Positions 19,033 through 28,534 of a stretch of DNA of 64,000 nucleotides are shown here, in pieces. The DNA is from Microcoleus sp. FACHB-61 (lineage in GTDB: Bacteria; Cyanobacteriota; Cyanobacteriia; Cyanobacteriales; Microcoleaceae). The notes beneath the pieces were generated by a model. That model was not told the origin of the DNA and did not search any database. It saw only the letters and a list, made by a program, of their open reading frames with translations. The stretch covers positions 1 to 64,000 of the forward strand of contig JACJNY010000033.1 in NCBI GenBank assembly GCA_014695295.1. Direction: 5' to 3'. A program made the translations under genes and the position numbers. Each line of letters begins with the position of its first letter. Positions within the stretch are counted from its first letter, which is position 1.

Positions 19033-20457
19033 TTAATTATGCGCCCAAGCTTTCGCCCAGTTTAAGTTTTGCATCACTTCTTTTAATGTCGCAGCTTCTG
19101 AATACAGCCGCAACACTGGTTCGGTTCCACTAAACCGAATTAACAGCCAACTTCCGTCAGCTAAACGGAATTTATATCCGTCAACTTTGTTGCAATCTAC
19201 AACTGCTTTGCTGGCGATTTCTGTTAAAGGTTGATTTTCCAACAGATCCAGCAAACGCGACCTTTCTTCCATGTTTGCTAAGTGCAAGTCGATTCTGTCA
19301 TAAGCTGAAGAAAAGCTTGTTTCTTGTTGCAGTCGGCTGTAAATTTCGCTTAAGTCTTCCCCGGATTTGACAACAGCTTCTAACAAGTACAGCGCTGACA
19401 GCAAAGCATCTCGTTCTGGAATGTGCGTACCGTAACCAATTCCTCCTGATTCTTCGCCGCCGACTAAGACTTGCGTGGTTAACATTCGATCGGCTATATA
19501 CTTGTAACCGATCGGCGTTTCAAATAAAGGCAAGTCGTACAGCTTGGCAATTTTGGGAATTATGTCTGAACCGCTGACTGTTTTGATGACTTCCCCCGTC
19601 AAGCCGCGCCGTTTTGCTAGATGTTCGATTAATATGGGAACGAGGATTTGTGAACTGAGAAAGTTGCCGCTAGAGTCAACGGCTGCAATTCGATCGCTAT
19701 CTCCGTCAAATACAAATCCGATCGACAAACCAGAACTTTTTCGCTGGTGAGTGCGCATCACCCGAAATAACTGCGACAGGTAGCGCGGCAAAGGTTCCGG
19801 TGCACCGCCGCCGAACAGCGGATCTCGATCGCTGTTGACTTCGTGCACTGTTTCTTCTAAAATCTGAGCTAATCCTCCTGCTGCGGCACCGTGCATTACA
19901 TCTACAAATACTGTAATTTTGCCGCTGGCGATCGCCTCTTTAATCGCCTCAATATCTACCGTTTCCCGCAAGGTTTTGCAGTAAGCCGGCCAAGGATTGA
20001 AATTCTCCAATTTGCCGGGAGTTGCTGAAAGTGCCGCCGGATTTTCGAGTTTTTCTTCTATTTTTTGAGTAACTTCGGGCGAAACTGACCCGCCAAATCC
20101 GCCCTTGACTTTTAACCCTAAATATGCACCCGGATTGTGGCTGGCGGTCAGGACGATCGCACCCAAAGCATTTAATTGTTTGGCAGCTAAACTGAAAGCC
20201 GGAGTAGGGGCGTAGGATTCGCTCAACAGCACGTCAAATCCTGCGTTTTGGACAGCAACAGCCGCTGTTTTGGCAAATTCTTCAGCCAGAAACCGACGGT
20301 CGTAACCGACAATTACGGTACCGCTGCTGCCATCGCTGCCATCGGTTTGTGCGAGAACTTGTGCAGCTAAGGGAGCTACTAACGCCACGCGATCGAATGT
20401 AAAATCGTCAGCAATGATGCCGCGCCAGCCATCTGTACCGAATTTAATAGGATTCAT
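19033..20457 (-). CDS. Phosphoglucomutase/phosphomannomutase family protein
   Basis: 474 aa of the alpha-D-phosphohexomutase superfamily. Domain 1 has KFGTDGWRGIIADDF and the phospho-Ser loop LTASHNPGAYLG; the metal loop is FDGDSDRIAAVD; the sugar-specificity loop reads GGEESGGIGYGTHIPERDA; the phosphate-binding loop is IRFSGTEPVLRLYSEA. The GEESGG loop form is typical of enzymes acting on gluco/manno phosphates, so interconversion of hexose-1- and hexose-6-phosphate is likely. At 474 aa it is of the shorter PMM/PGM type rather than the 540-570-aa phosphoglucomutase type. The glycogen genes in this window are 23 kb away. Confidence 0.9.
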   Translation of the reverse strand: MNPIKFGTDGWRGIIADDFTFDRVALVAPLAAQVLAQTDGSDGSSGTVIVGYDRRFLAEEFAKTAAVAVQNAGFDVLLSESYAPTPAFSLAAKQLNALGAIVLTASHNPGAYLGLKVKGGFGGSVSPEVTQKIEEKLENPAALSATPGKLENFNPWPAYCKTLRETVDIEAIKEAIASGKITVFVDVMHGAAAGGLAQILEETVHEVNSDRDPLFGGGAPEPLPRYLSQLFRVMRTHQRKSSGLSIGFVFDGDSDRIAAVDSSGNFLSSQILVPILIEHLAKRRGLTGEVIKTVSGSDIIPKIAKLYDLPLFETPIGYKYIADRMLTTQVLVGGEESGGIGYGTHIPERDALLSALYLLEAVVKSGEDLSEIYSRLQQETSFSSAYDRIDLHLANMEERSRLLDLLENQPLTEIASKAVVDCNKVDGYKFRLADGSWLLIRFSGTEPVLRLYSEAATLKEVMQNLNWAKAWAHN

Positions 20458-20516
20458 TAGTCACAAGTCATGAGTCACCCGTCTATTTTATGGGGTTATC
20501 AGTCGATCGTCATCTG

Positions 20517-20721
20517 ATTTTAGATTTTAGATTTTAGATGTTGGAATTGCTTCCACAGCCTTTACTCTGGCTATTGACTGTTGACTGTTAGCTGCTGACT
20601 GTTGGCTGTCATTAGCCTTGCTTGATAGATTATGTTGGGTTTCGTCTCTCAACCCAACCTACTAATTACTGTTAACTGCCAAATGCCAACTGCCAACTGT
20701 CAACTGTCAACTGTCAACTGA
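20517..20721 (+). repeat. Three different heptamer STRRs between folE and the phosphohexomutase gene
   Basis: Within one spacer are 3 x ATTTTAG (20517-20537), 5 units around TGACTGT (20575-20609) and 7 units around CAACTGT (20673-20721). The last array abuts the folE stop codon at 20722. Confidence 0.8.
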
Positions 20722-21456
20722 CTAAAAGAATGCCGGTTGATGGCGGATCAAATTCAGGAATTCTTCGCGAGTTTTCTGTTCCTCTTGAAACACGCCCAAC
20801 ATGGCACTCGTAACCGTCCAAGCACCGGGTTTTTGCACACCCCGCATCGTCATGCACATATGGCTGGCTTCCATTACTACAGCTACTCCCTGCGGTTCCA
20901 ATATTGTCTGAACTGCTTCGGCAACTTGACGCGTCAAACGTTCTTGCACCTGCAACCGACGGCTGTACATCTCGACAATTCTGGCTAATTTGCTCAGTCC
21001 CACTACTTTTTGGTTGGGAATGTAAGCGACGTGAACTCGGCCCATAAACGGCAGCATATGGTGTTCGCACATACTGAATACGCTGATGTCTCGTACCAGT
21101 ACCATTTCGTTGTGGCCTTCGTCAAAGATAGCGCCGTTGAGGAGTTCTTCGAGGGATTGAGTGTAGCCGCTGGTGAGAAACCGCATTGCTTCTGCTACCC
21201 GCTTCGGGGTTTTGAGCAATCCTTCGCGTTCGGGGTCTTCTCCTACTCCCAGCAGCAGGGTGCGAACGGCCTCCATCATTTCTTCCTGGCCTACTTCTGA
21301 GGGTACGGGTACGTTGGATTCTTGACCGTTCGAGGAATTGCGATCGGGTCGAATGGGGATGCGCAGGGAGTTGTTCTCTCCGGTTTGTAACAGTTTCATG
21401 CTGTCAGTCGAGAGTGAGTTCGAGCCATTGGAATCGGCGGAAGATGCAATTGTCAT
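20722..21456 (-). CDS. folE: GTP cyclohydrolase I
   Basis: 244 aa. It converts GTP to 7,8-dihydroneopterin triphosphate, the first step of tetrahydrofolate (and pterin) synthesis. The zinc ligands and catalytic His are visible in [13 protein letters not shown] and [42 protein letters not shown] is the typical central helix. The first about 55 residues are Ser/Asn-rich and not part of the conserved core, which begins near [18 protein letters not shown]. It sits on the same strand as the SDR, accA, aar and ado genes; the linkage to the fatty-acid genes has no obvious metabolic reason. Confidence 0.95.
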   Translation of the reverse strand: MTIASSADSNGSNSLSTDSMKLLQTGENNSLRIPIRPDRNSSNGQESNVPVPSEVGQEEMMEAVRTLLLGVGEDPEREGLLKTPKRVAEAMRFLTSGYTQSLEELLNGAIFDEGHNEMVLVRDISVFSMCEHHMLPFMGRVHVAYIPNQKVVGLSKLARIVEMYSRRLQVQERLTRQVAEAVQTILEPQGVAVVMEASHMCMTMRGVQKPGAWTVTSAMLGVFQEEQKTREEFLNLIRHQPAFF

Positions 21457-21573
21457 AACAAGTTGGTGTGAGGGTGAATCGATTTTCGATTTTCGATTTT
21501 CGATAGGGGGATATAGCTAGAGATTCAAAGATTGTTGAATTCGAGAAAAATCCAGCAGTCTAAAATCTCAAGT

Positions 21574-22299
21574 TCACAAAACTCCTGCGTTGGACATGAG
21601 CGTGATTTCTTCAATTACTGCACTTGCTGGCAACTGAACTGCGTGCAGAATTGATTGGGCGACGATTTCTGGGGTTAACATGGCGCTGCGATCGAAGTCG
21701 GCGTCCACGGTGTCTGTGTCCCACATGGGAGTATTGACAGAACCCGGACAGATTGCTGTGACGCGAATTCCGTGAGCCCGTTCTTCGGCCGCTAAGGTTT
21801 TAGACAAAGCCATGAGACCGAATTTGCTGACGCAGTAGGCTCCCCAGTTGGGGAAGGTTTGGCTGCCGGCGATCGAGGAAACGTTGATGATGATTCCCGA
21901 TCCGCGATCGCGCATGGACGGCAAAACTCCTAGAATGCACTGCCAAACGCTAGTAAGATTCAGGTCTAGAACGTTCTGCCAGTCGGCTAGGGACGTTTCC
22001 GTCAAGGAGCCGGTGTAGCCCATGCCAGCGCTGTTGACCAGGATATCTACGGAACCGAATTGAGCTGCGATCGCGCTGATGCCGCTTTGCACTTGCTCAA
22101 TTTTTGCTAAGTCTAAGGGATAAGCTTCTGCTTTCACTCCGACTTCTCGGGCTGCTGCGGCAACGGCTTCTAAGTTTTCTGACTCTCGGCTAACTAAGGC
22201 CAGATTGATGCCCTCGGCGGCGAACGCTAAAGCCGTCGCTTTGCCAATACCGCTGCTGGCTCCGGTAATCAGAGCCTGCTTTGTTGTTGGATGGTTCAT
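21574..22299 (-). CDS. Short-chain dehydrogenase/reductase
   Basis: 241-aa classical SDR. The Rossmann motif is TGASSGIGKATAL (residues about 12-24), NSAGMGYTG corresponds to NNAG, and the catalytic triad is Ser in NVSSIAGS plus YCVSK. Substrate is unknown; annotation as 3-oxoacyl-ACP reductase-like would be a guess. An SDR gene in this position is found near accA and the alkane genes in other cyanobacteria (from memory), so a role in lipid or aldehyde/alcohol metabolism is plausible. Confidence 0.88.
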   Translation of the reverse strand: MNHPTTKQALITGASSGIGKATALAFAAEGINLALVSRESENLEAVAAAAREVGVKAEAYPLDLAKIEQVQSGISAIAAQFGSVDILVNSAGMGYTGSLTETSLADWQNVLDLNLTSVWQCILGVLPSMRDRGSGIIINVSSIAGSQTFPNWGAYCVSKFGLMALSKTLAAEERAHGIRVTAICPGSVNTPMWDTDTVDADFDRSAMLTPEIVAQSILHAVQLPASAVIEEITLMSNAGVL

Positions 22300-22481
22300 T
22301 CAGTGTCCTAATACTTTCGCTCGGCAACTCCCTCAAGCGTTGCAGCCTTCTTCGGTAAATTAGAAAGCTGTCTGCTGCGAGTGAGTACAGTTAATTATGA
22401 GATCAACATTAAGAACTGTTAAGCCGATGTCACCTGAGAAATTATAACACTGCTGACTGATCCGCAGAATAATGAGCTGTG

Positions 22482-22520
22482 AGTTATGAGTTTAAAGTTA
22501 AGAATTTTTAACTCATAACT
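22482..22520. repeat. Stem-loop with perfect 11-bp arms
   Basis: AGTTATGAGTT (22482-22492) and AACTCATAACT (22510-22520) flank a 17-nt AT-rich loop, 22 bp beyond the accA stop on the accA-transcribed strand. It could act as a weak terminator or be a diverged STRR inverted copy; there is no T-run. Confidence 0.4.
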
Positions 22521-22541
22521 GATAACTCTGAATCGATCGGC

Positions 22542-23522
22542 TCAAGCCGAAATTTCATTGAATACACCGATGTGGCGAAACTTTTGATACCGGAGATCGC
22601 GTCGCTGCTGACCCGTAAGCTGTGTCAGTTCTGCTAAGTTTTCCAACAAAGCTTGTTTCAGTATGGACGCAGCTTTGAGGGGATTAGAGTGAGCGCCGCC
22701 GATCGGCTCGGGAACTATTTGATCGAGAACGCCGAGGTTTTTCAAATCCCAGGAGGTGATTTTGAGAGCTTCTGCAGCCAAGTTAGCTTTACCTGAGTCT
22801 TTCCAGAGGATGGCCGCACAAGCTTCGGGGGTGGCGACGGTGTAGACGGAATGTTCCAGCATCAACAGCCGCTCGCCGACACCGATACCCAATGCGCCGC
22901 CGGAACCGCCTTCGCCGATGACGGTGCAGATGATGGGAACGTCGAGGCGAAACATTTCTCGGAGGTTGCAGGCGATCGCTTCTCCTTGTCCGAGCTGTTC
23001 TGCTTCTAAGCCCGCCCAAGCTCCGGGAGTGTCGATAAAGGTGAAAATTGGCATTCCGAAGCGATCGGCGTGTTCCATCAACCGCAGGGCTTTGCGGTAG
23101 CCGCCGGGAGCTGCCATGCCGAAGTTGCGGGCGATATTGTCTTTTGTGTCGCGTCCTTTTTGATGGCCGATGATGACTGTGGGACGCCCGTCTATGCGGG
23201 CAATTCCGCCGACGAGGGCCGGGTCGTCTCCGCCGCGCCGATCGCCGTGAAGCTCGATCCACTCGTCGCTAATTGCCTGAATGTAATCGAGGGTGCTGGG
23301 GCGGCGCGGGTGACGGGCGAGTTGCAGCCGCTGCATGGGGGACAAGCTGCTGAAAATTTCTTGTCGCAGTTGGGTGGAGCGAGCTTCGAGTTTCCGAATT
23401 TCGTCGGTGACATCGACGTTGTTTTCTTCGGCGAGTTCGCGGATCTGGTGAATCCGGGTTTCTAGTTCCGCCAGCGGCTTTTCAAAATCTAGGAGTAGTG
23501 GTTTGCGGTCTGGGTTTGGCAC
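22542..23522 (-). CDS. accA: Acetyl-CoA carboxylase carboxyltransferase subunit alpha
   Basis: 326 aa, full length. With AccD it transfers the carboxyl group from biotin to acetyl-CoA, making malonyl-CoA for fatty-acid synthesis. Family features: N-terminal [68 protein letters not shown] and the oxyanion-region [25 protein letters not shown]. It lies directly downstream of aar on the same strand but behind a terminator-like hairpin, so it may have its own promoter in the 255-bp spacer. Confidence 0.96.
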   Translation of the reverse strand: MPNPDRKPLLLDFEKPLAELETRIHQIRELAEENNVDVTDEIRKLEARSTQLRQEIFSSLSPMQRLQLARHPRRPSTLDYIQAISDEWIELHGDRRGGDDPALVGGIARIDGRPTVIIGHQKGRDTKDNIARNFGMAAPGGYRKALRLMEHADRFGMPIFTFIDTPGAWAGLEAEQLGQGEAIACNLREMFRLDVPIICTVIGEGGSGGALGIGVGERLLMLEHSVYTVATPEACAAILWKDSGKANLAAEALKITSWDLKNLGVLDQIVPEPIGGAHSNPLKAASILKQALLENLAELTQLTGQQRRDLRYQKFRHIGVFNEISA

Positions 23523-23731
23523 GCTGATAATTTCTATAAGGTTTTAAGGTTTTGTCGATCGACTATTTTCCGATCCTACCCTGTCAGGGGATAGTAAAAA
23601 AGACGGGAAAACTGCCAACTTTGAGTTTTAAATTTTGTATGATATCAAATTTGGTCACATCATAATTATCATATAGCGCGAGCCGGAAGCTAGCGCTGCA
23701 CTCCGAAAAATATTATTCCGATGCCAACGAA

Positions 23732-23771
23732 AGAGTCAACAGTTAAAATTTGAAATTTAACTGTTGACTCT
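23732..23771 (-). terminator. Terminator-like hairpin after aar
   Basis: AGAGTCAACAGTTAAA (23732-23747) and TTTAACTGTTGACTCT (23756-23771) form a perfect 16-bp stem with an 8-nt loop, starting 5 bp past the aar stop. On the minus strand it is followed by a short T-containing stretch (TTCGTT), so termination may be partial. Confidence 0.6.
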
Positions 23772-23776
23772 TAAGA

Positions 23777-24802
23777 TTAAACTGACATTAATAAAGGTCG
23801 GAAACCGTGTTTGACAGAAATCAGACCGATTTGCTCCATCTTCTCCACAGTAATTTGGTTCCGTCCCCAAGAAAAATTGGTATACAATTTTTCAAATTCC
23901 AGCAGCATTGATTCGGCAAAACAGGCAAACAACTGTCGGCCCGGTACATCCATATTGACAATCTTCATAATTTTCCACTCAATATCGAGGGAATGCTCGA
24001 CAATCCCGCCATTTAGTACGTAAATTCCGGGATGTTGAACCTGAGTTGCCAAATTTTTCGGATAGCCACCGTCAATCAATAAACAGGGTTGCTTCAATGT
24101 CTTAGGGTCAATTTCTACTCCCTTCGGCATACTGGCTACCCACACTACAATATCCGCTTGGGGCAGGGCTTCTTCCAAATCCATGATTTTGCCTCGCCCC
24201 AATTCCGATTGCAAATCTTGCAATCGTTCTTTGTCGCGGGCAATGAGCAACAATTCTGCTACATTTGTTTTAACATTGAGCCAGCGACAGACAGCACTGC
24301 CAATATCGCCAGTAGCACCGCAAACGGCTACAGTGGCTTTTGAAAGTTCAATCCCCAATTTGGGGGCTGCTTCTTCTACTTGGCGGCAGAGGATGTAAGC
24401 CGTGTGAGTGTTACCAGTGGTGAAGCGCTCGAACTCCAACTTGAGATTGCGAATTTGCTTAATTTGCTGCAAGTTGAAAGTCTCAAAAATGATCGAAGAA
24501 AAGCCGCCTAAAGCAGTGATGTTAATCCCGTGTTTTTGAGCGTGTGCCATCGCATTAAGGATTTTGCGAGTGGCTGCTTTAATCCGGCGAGTGGCGAGCA
24601 TTTCGGGCAGAAAACAGGACTCCACATAGTGGCCTTCTATTTTTTGTCCAGTGATGCTTGTTACCGTGATATGATCAACTATCTGGGGCGGCGCGCTGCA
24701 CCAAAAATCGAGACCTTGATCGGCATATTCTGGATAGCCCAGCTCGTTAGCTACTGATTGGGCGTGTTCTAAGCTGGTTAAGTGACCGATTAGACCAAAC
24801 AT
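23777..24802 (-). CDS. aar: Long-chain acyl-[acyl-carrier-protein] reductase
   Basis: 341 aa, the normal length. It reduces acyl-ACP to fatty aldehyde with NADPH, the first step of cyanobacterial alkane synthesis. Recognisable are the N-terminal [29 protein letters not shown], the nucleotide-binding [16 protein letters not shown] (about 168-183) and the catalytic-cysteine region [16 protein letters not shown]. The deformylating oxygenase gene lies immediately upstream on the same strand, 163 bp away across two heptamer arrays. A strong hairpin follows the stop. The product aldehyde feeds the neighbour enzyme. Confidence 0.97.
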   Translation of the reverse strand: MFGLIGHLTSLEHAQSVANELGYPEYADQGLDFWCSAPPQIVDHITVTSITGQKIEGHYVESCFLPEMLATRRIKAATRKILNAMAHAQKHGINITALGGFSSIIFETFNLQQIKQIRNLKLEFERFTTGNTHTAYILCRQVEEAAPKLGIELSKATVAVCGATGDIGSAVCRWLNVKTNVAELLLIARDKERLQDLQSELGRGKIMDLEEALPQADIVVWVASMPKGVEIDPKTLKQPCLLIDGGYPKNLATQVQHPGIYVLNGGIVEHSLDIEWKIMKIVNMDVPGRQLFACFAESMLLEFEKLYTNFSWGRNQITVEKMEQIGLISVKHGFRPLLMSV

Positions 24803-24818
24803 TAAGTTGTCAAATGAA

Positions 24819-24934
24819 GGAAGATGGAAGGTGGAAGGTAGAAGATAGAAAATGGAAGATGGAAGATGGAAGATGGGAAGATTAAAAATTTATATTTTAA
24901 AATGAGGTATCCCATTTTTAATTTTTAATTTTTA
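24819..24934 (+). repeat. Two heptamer STRRs between ado and aar
   Basis: Eight units around GGAAGAT (24819-24874) and three of ATTTTTA (24914-24934) occupy most of the 163-bp spacer. They lie in the 5' leader of aar, or between cistrons if ado and aar are cotranscribed. Confidence 0.8.
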
Positions 24935-24965
24935 ATTTTTTTCCCATTCCTTATTTCCAAATTAA

Positions 24966-25658
24966 CTAGGCTGCGAGGCCTTGTGCTGACATCCGCATGA
25001 TGTCGCGGTTGTTAAAACCAATGTTACCTAGGGCTTCGCCGTAGGCAATCATAAAGTCTTCGATTAAAGCGTCTTTTTCCATTCCCAAGACGCGGGCATC
25101 GTCTGCGACAGCGTTTAGCAGCTTCCAGATGATGGGCAGGTTTTGGCGGTTGGCGGCTTCTAGTTCCGCTTTGGATTCCTCAAAGTGAGCTTGCAGCCAG
25201 ACTTCCCCAAAGTTGAGGTGGCTGTATTCTTCTTTGACGACGCCTTCGGTGATTTTGCGAGCAAAGTCATCGGCGACGGGGATGTAGATGTTGTAAGCTG
25301 CGATCGCAAAACACTCGATAATTAGCGATTGAATCAGCAAGCAAGTTACAATCTGACCTTGACCAGCGGCCGTTTGGAAGTTTCTGTGCAGTTCCGAAAA
25401 GAACTGCTTGGCAAATGCCATGTCCGGCGTGACTTTGAGATTCCGACCGCAAGCTTGGAAGCCTTTCATATGGCGGTTTTCCATCTTGGACAAGCCAATT
25501 AACTCTGCTTTTTTGTCAGCCAACAGTTCGGCCAGTGTCAGGTAATTGTCGTGAGCTTCTTGTTCGCCTTCAATCACAATGGCGTTGATGCGGCTGTAAG
25601 CATCTTTGTAAGTTTCGGTTTGAAAGTCAATTGTTGGGCTAGCCTCAAGCTGGGGCAT
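24966..25658 (-). CDS. ado: Aldehyde deformylating oxygenase
   Basis: 230 aa ferritin-like di-iron enzyme that converts fatty aldehyde (from AAR) to an alkane one carbon shorter plus formate. Iron ligands are visible in [29 protein letters not shown] and [11 protein letters not shown]. The start ATG at 25658 has GAGGAG 11 bp upstream. Together with aar it gives the pathway to heptadecane-type hydrocarbons found in nearly all cyanobacteria lacking the olefin-synthase route. Start, length and motifs are all canonical. Confidence 0.97.
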   Translation of the reverse strand: MPQLEASPTIDFQTETYKDAYSRINAIVIEGEQEAHDNYLTLAELLADKKAELIGLSKMENRHMKGFQACGRNLKVTPDMAFAKQFFSELHRNFQTAAGQGQIVTCLLIQSLIIECFAIAAYNIYIPVADDFARKITEGVVKEEYSHLNFGEVWLQAHFEESKAELEAANRQNLPIIWKLLNAVADDARVLGMEKDALIEDFMIAYGEALGNIGFNNRDIMRMSAQGLAA

Positions 25659-26158
25659 AGATATGTAGTCTCCTCATATAAGCTTCTGGGATGTTTGGAA
25701 ACCCCTTTAAAATTGGGGGTCAGTGACTGTACACTTTACCTCTTTTGAACGCACCCCATCTAAATCAAAGATTATAGCTGAGGATTCTTTCGACAAAGAA
25801 CTTTTCTTTGACGCTCCGGGAAAAACTGGCGTCCTCAGCGTGTTGGCCGGACTTTTGCCGCCGAACACTCCAGAAAGACTATCGCTAGAATGCTATCTAT
25901 TTACTAATTACTTGAATTAGTCGTTAGTCGATCTTTTGCCCGGAAATAATAGATGATAGAAATACGGTCTATGTCTCCACCTTTAATGGTTTTACACTAC
26001 CAACTCTATCTATAACATTATATCCTAACCACCACTTCCTCGCTTGGTACTCCTTGTTTCCCTCTACGACATATTATGTTCTTGTATGGGAATCCTCTGG
26101 GAGGCGATCGGGTTGGAGAACCTCACAGGCTTATTATTTTAGGTTAATTCACAAATTT
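25659..26158. other. Intergenic region between ado and the ABC permease
   Basis: Divergent promoters for ado (minus) and the permease (plus) should lie here. A 65-codon plus-strand frame (25723-25920) has no family resemblance and no clear ribosome site, so I do not call it. No repeat family was recognised. Confidence 0.4.
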
Positions 26159-26977
26159 ATGGGTAAATCCTTTGACAAATCTCAAGCGCTCGAACTGCTG
26201 AGTTTTATTTTGTTGCTGGCGGGGGCTGCGTTGGTGCTGCTGCCGCTGGCTGCTGTATTTTTGGTTTCGCTGTCACCATCTGGTGTTGGTGTCAAGGCCA
26301 CAGCCCTGACTTTGGCGAACTATCAGGAGGCTTGGCGGCGGGGTAATTTTTTATTGGCATTCTTTAATTCTACTCTAGTGGCGCTCGCAGTGACGGGTTT
26401 TCAGGTGGTGACTTCTGCTTTGGCCGGTTATGCTTTGGCCAGGCTGAAGTTTCGGGGGCGACAGGCCCTAGTTTTGGGGGTTTTGGCGACGCTGGCTATT
26501 CCGTTTCAGCTTTTGGTGATTCCGATTTTCTTGGTTTTGAAGTGGGGTCATCTGCTGAATACTTACGGGGCGCTGATTTTGCCGACGGCGGCTAACGGTT
26601 TTGGGATTTTTCTGCTGCGCCAGTATTTTATGACTGTTCCGGTGGAGTTGGAGGAGGCGGCAATGCTGGATGGGGCTAACCGCTGGCAGGTTTTGTGGCA
26701 GGTGATGTTGCCTTTGGCGAGGCCAGCTTTGGTGACGCTGTTTTTGTTTACGTTTATCGGGGAGTGGAATGATTTGTTTAAGCCGCTGGTGTTTACGACG
26801 CGGCCGGAGTTGCGGACTGTGCAGTTGGTTTTGGCGGAATTTCAGGAACAGTTTACTAGCAGTTGGCAGTTGTTGATGGCGGCGGTGGTAATTGGAACTG
26901 TGCCGGTGGTGTTGCTGTTTTTGGCCGGTCAGCGGCAGTTTATTCGGGGGATTGCGGCGACGGGGATTAAGAATTGA
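26159..26977 (+). CDS. Carbohydrate ABC transporter permease (MalG-type)
   Basis: Inner-membrane permease of the CUT1 sugar-uptake class. I start at ATG 26159 (MGKSFDKSQALELL), giving 272 aa, the family norm; the frame is open upstream but the extra 35 residues are not membrane-like. About six TM segments, with the cytoplasmic EAA loop EEAAMLDGANRWQVLWQVMLPLARP contacting the ATPase. The other permease, the binding protein and the ATPase are not in the window, so this is an orphan subunit that must pair with partners encoded elsewhere; scattered subunits are common for such systems in cyanobacteria. GC-rich Leu/Ala codon use is typical for the protein type. Confidence 0.88.
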   Translation: MGKSFDKSQALELLSFILLLAGAALVLLPLAAVFLVSLSPSGVGVKATALTLANYQEAWRRGNFLLAFFNSTLVALAVTGFQVVTSALAGYALARLKFRGRQALVLGVLATLAIPFQLLVIPIFLVLKWGHLLNTYGALILPTAANGFGIFLLRQYFMTVPVELEEAAMLDGANRWQVLWQVMLPLARPALVTLFLFTFIGEWNDLFKPLVFTTRPELRTVQLVLAEFQEQFTSSWQLLMAAVVIGTVPVVLLFLAGQRQFIRGIAATGIKN

Positions 26978-27030
26978 GTTTGAGATGCTTGGCAATTAAG
27001 TTTGTAGTCAGATGTTGAACCATTCTCAAG

Positions 27031-27093
27031 AACAGGCAAGATGCCTGTTCCACAAATACTAAATGTTCTTGTGGAACAGGCATCTTGCCTGTT
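27031..27093. repeat. Perfect 24-bp inverted repeat (AACAGGCAAGATGCCTGTTC family)
   Basis: 27031-27054 and 27070-27093 are exact reverse complements separated by 15 nt. Each arm also contains an internal AGGCAAGATGCCT palindrome. It lies 53 bp after the permease stop and may stabilise or terminate that transcript, or be a dispersed palindrome. Confidence 0.75.
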
Positions 27094-27130
27094 GCTGACA
27101 TTGGTGCAAGATGGGAGTTTGTAGTCACTC

Positions 27131-27178
27131 AGCGATTGAAATCGCTACTATACAAACGAAGTCCACTTTAAGCGGACT
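27131..27178. repeat. Double-palindrome repeat (AGCGATTGAAATCGCT ... AGTCC-GGACT)
   Basis: AGCGATTGAAATCGCT (27131-27146), then ACTATACAAACGA, then AGTCC...GGACT (27160-27178). The same layout with different but still complementary arms occurs at 42706-42757 and partly at 9478. Confidence 0.65.
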
Positions 27179-27208
27179 AACAGATAAAGGGGATATCAAA
27201 GCTGTATT

Positions 27209-27445
27209 ATGTTAATCTATGCAAAAGCTCGGTTTATTTTTATTTGTCATATCTTTTTTGTTGTACCGTTCCTCTCGCTGGACATTACCCAAAAAACTAC
27301 TTTATCTGTCGTTCTGGCTGTTGGGGCAGAAGTTTGTTTTTGGGTTAGCGTAGTCCTGTTGGGGAAAGAAGTAGTTACCAAATATCGGCGTTATTTGCAT
27401 CCCCGATATCTTTGGAAAAAACTCAGAAATTTTATTCGCAGATGA
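27209..27445 (+). CDS. Small membrane protein, transporter-suffix-like
   Basis: 78 aa with two hydrophobic segments (about 8-24 and 31-50) and a basic tail LLGKEVVTKYRRYLHPRYLWKKLRNF. The second helix followed by GKEVVxKYRxYL resembles the short 'transporter suffix domain' proteins that occur alone or at the end of transporters. It follows the sugar permease after 230 bp of repeats, so any link to that transporter is uncertain. Confidence 0.6.
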   Translation: MLIYAKARFIFICHIFFVVPFLSLDITQKTTLSVVLAVGAEVCFWVSVVLLGKEVVTKYRRYLHPRYLWKKLRNFIRR

Positions 27446-27505
27446 ACAGGGTTCGACGCAGATAATGAGCCTGGATGTTGGCGCTTATCTGCGGTCAAGG
27501 TTGAG

Positions 27506-28534
27506 CTATTCGCTAAAAATTTGCAAGCGAATAGAGCGTTCTCCGTCCCCGAAATCCACTTCTATCTTTTCTCCCGAAAGAGTGTCTAAGCATCCCAAAA
27601 GCAACCGCAAATTGGGTGTGCTTGCTCCTGTATCCACGTACAGTCTATCTGCCAAACTGCCTAAACGCTTCCAAATTGTGTAAAGTTTGACTACTGTTTG
27701 TTCTAGCTGTGCTGCTTGTTTTACAACGTCTGCGGTGGTTCCCAAACAGCCTACTCGCAAAGATTCTTCTAAGGCCATTTCCATGTCTAAGTGAGACTGA
27801 TTGAGAGCTTGCACTTGGGCGGCGGCGTCGAGATATTTTGATAAGTTCTTGGCGTCGGATGTTAGCTGTTTGACAGTATCTACGTCGGGATTTTCTGCTA
27901 CTTCTTTTTGAATTTCGCTTTGGTGAGATGGAGAGAGTTTCTCCATTTCTTTGACTAAAGGAGCGAGGTAGCGGGAAGGTAGAGAACCGGTAGATGCTTT
28001 TTCTTTGACTTCTTCTGGCAATAAATCTGAGTTCATTGCCATCCATTCGTCGGAGAGTTGTTTGACTTCGCGGCGGGTGATGCGATCGCCACTTGCTGCG
28101 GCATCTGTTACCATTTGCTGGACTTCGGGAGATGCTTTGGCGGTTTCTACAAAGGCTCTTTTGCTGAAGTTTCTAATGGAATCTGGGTCTAAATCTCCTT
28201 GCTGGATCAGAGTATCGGCACTATTAGCTAATTCTATCAAAGAATAGGCTTGACTTTTGCCAATTTCTCTTTCTTTGAGCCAGTTCAAAAACCCTGTGCC
28301 GCGTCCTTCGCCACCTTTTTTTTCTCTGTCTCGGACTGTTCGGAGAATGCGTCCCCGCCAAATGTCGGTTTGCAAGTCGAAGCGATCGCACACTTTCCAG
28401 GCATTGTCAACCTGATTTTCAAAATCAAATTCTGGTATTTGTTCGTCTTCGGGGTCTGGCAATTGGAAATTGATATCGGTAAAGCCGTTGAGGGCTTCTG
28501 CAAGTTCTGCGGGATTTAGGGGGACTTCAGCCAT
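27506..28534 (-). CDS. Uncharacterised 342-aa acidic protein
   Basis: I do not recognise a characterised family. The N-terminal part is acidic (LPDPEDEQIPEFDFENQ). A middle block, residues about 47-105, runs WKVCDRFDLQTDIWRGRILRTVRDREKK, then GTGFLNWLKEREIGKSQAYSLIELA, which recalls the helical DUF3102/phage-plasmid type of DNA-associated proteins in which a host helix bundle precedes an HTH-like IGKSQAY segment. ITRREVKQL (about 150) is reminiscent of ParB-like HTH sequence. The C-terminal third is helical. It neighbours the TPR/STAND pair on the same strand (264 bp away), so it belongs to an accessory block; function open. Confidence 0.7.
   Translation of the reverse strand: MAEVPLNPAELAEALNGFTDINFQLPDPEDEQIPEFDFENQVDNAWKVCDRFDLQTDIWRGRILRTVRDREKKGGEGRGTGFLNWLKEREIGKSQAYSLIELANSADTLIQQGDLDPDSIRNFSKRAFVETAKASPEVQQMVTDAAASGDRITRREVKQLSDEWMAMNSDLLPEEVKEKASTGSLPSRYLAPLVKEMEKLSPSHQSEIQKEVAENPDVDTVKQLTSDAKNLSKYLDAAAQVQALNQSHLDMEMALEESLRVGCLGTTADVVKQAAQLEQTVVKLYTIWKRLGSLADRLYVDTGASTPNLRLLLGCLDTLSGEKIEVDFGDGERSIRLQIFSE

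Noticed and set aside
25723..25920. 65-codon plus-strand frame between ado and the permease
   Set aside because: No convincing ribosome site or family resemblance; lies in the ado promoter region.
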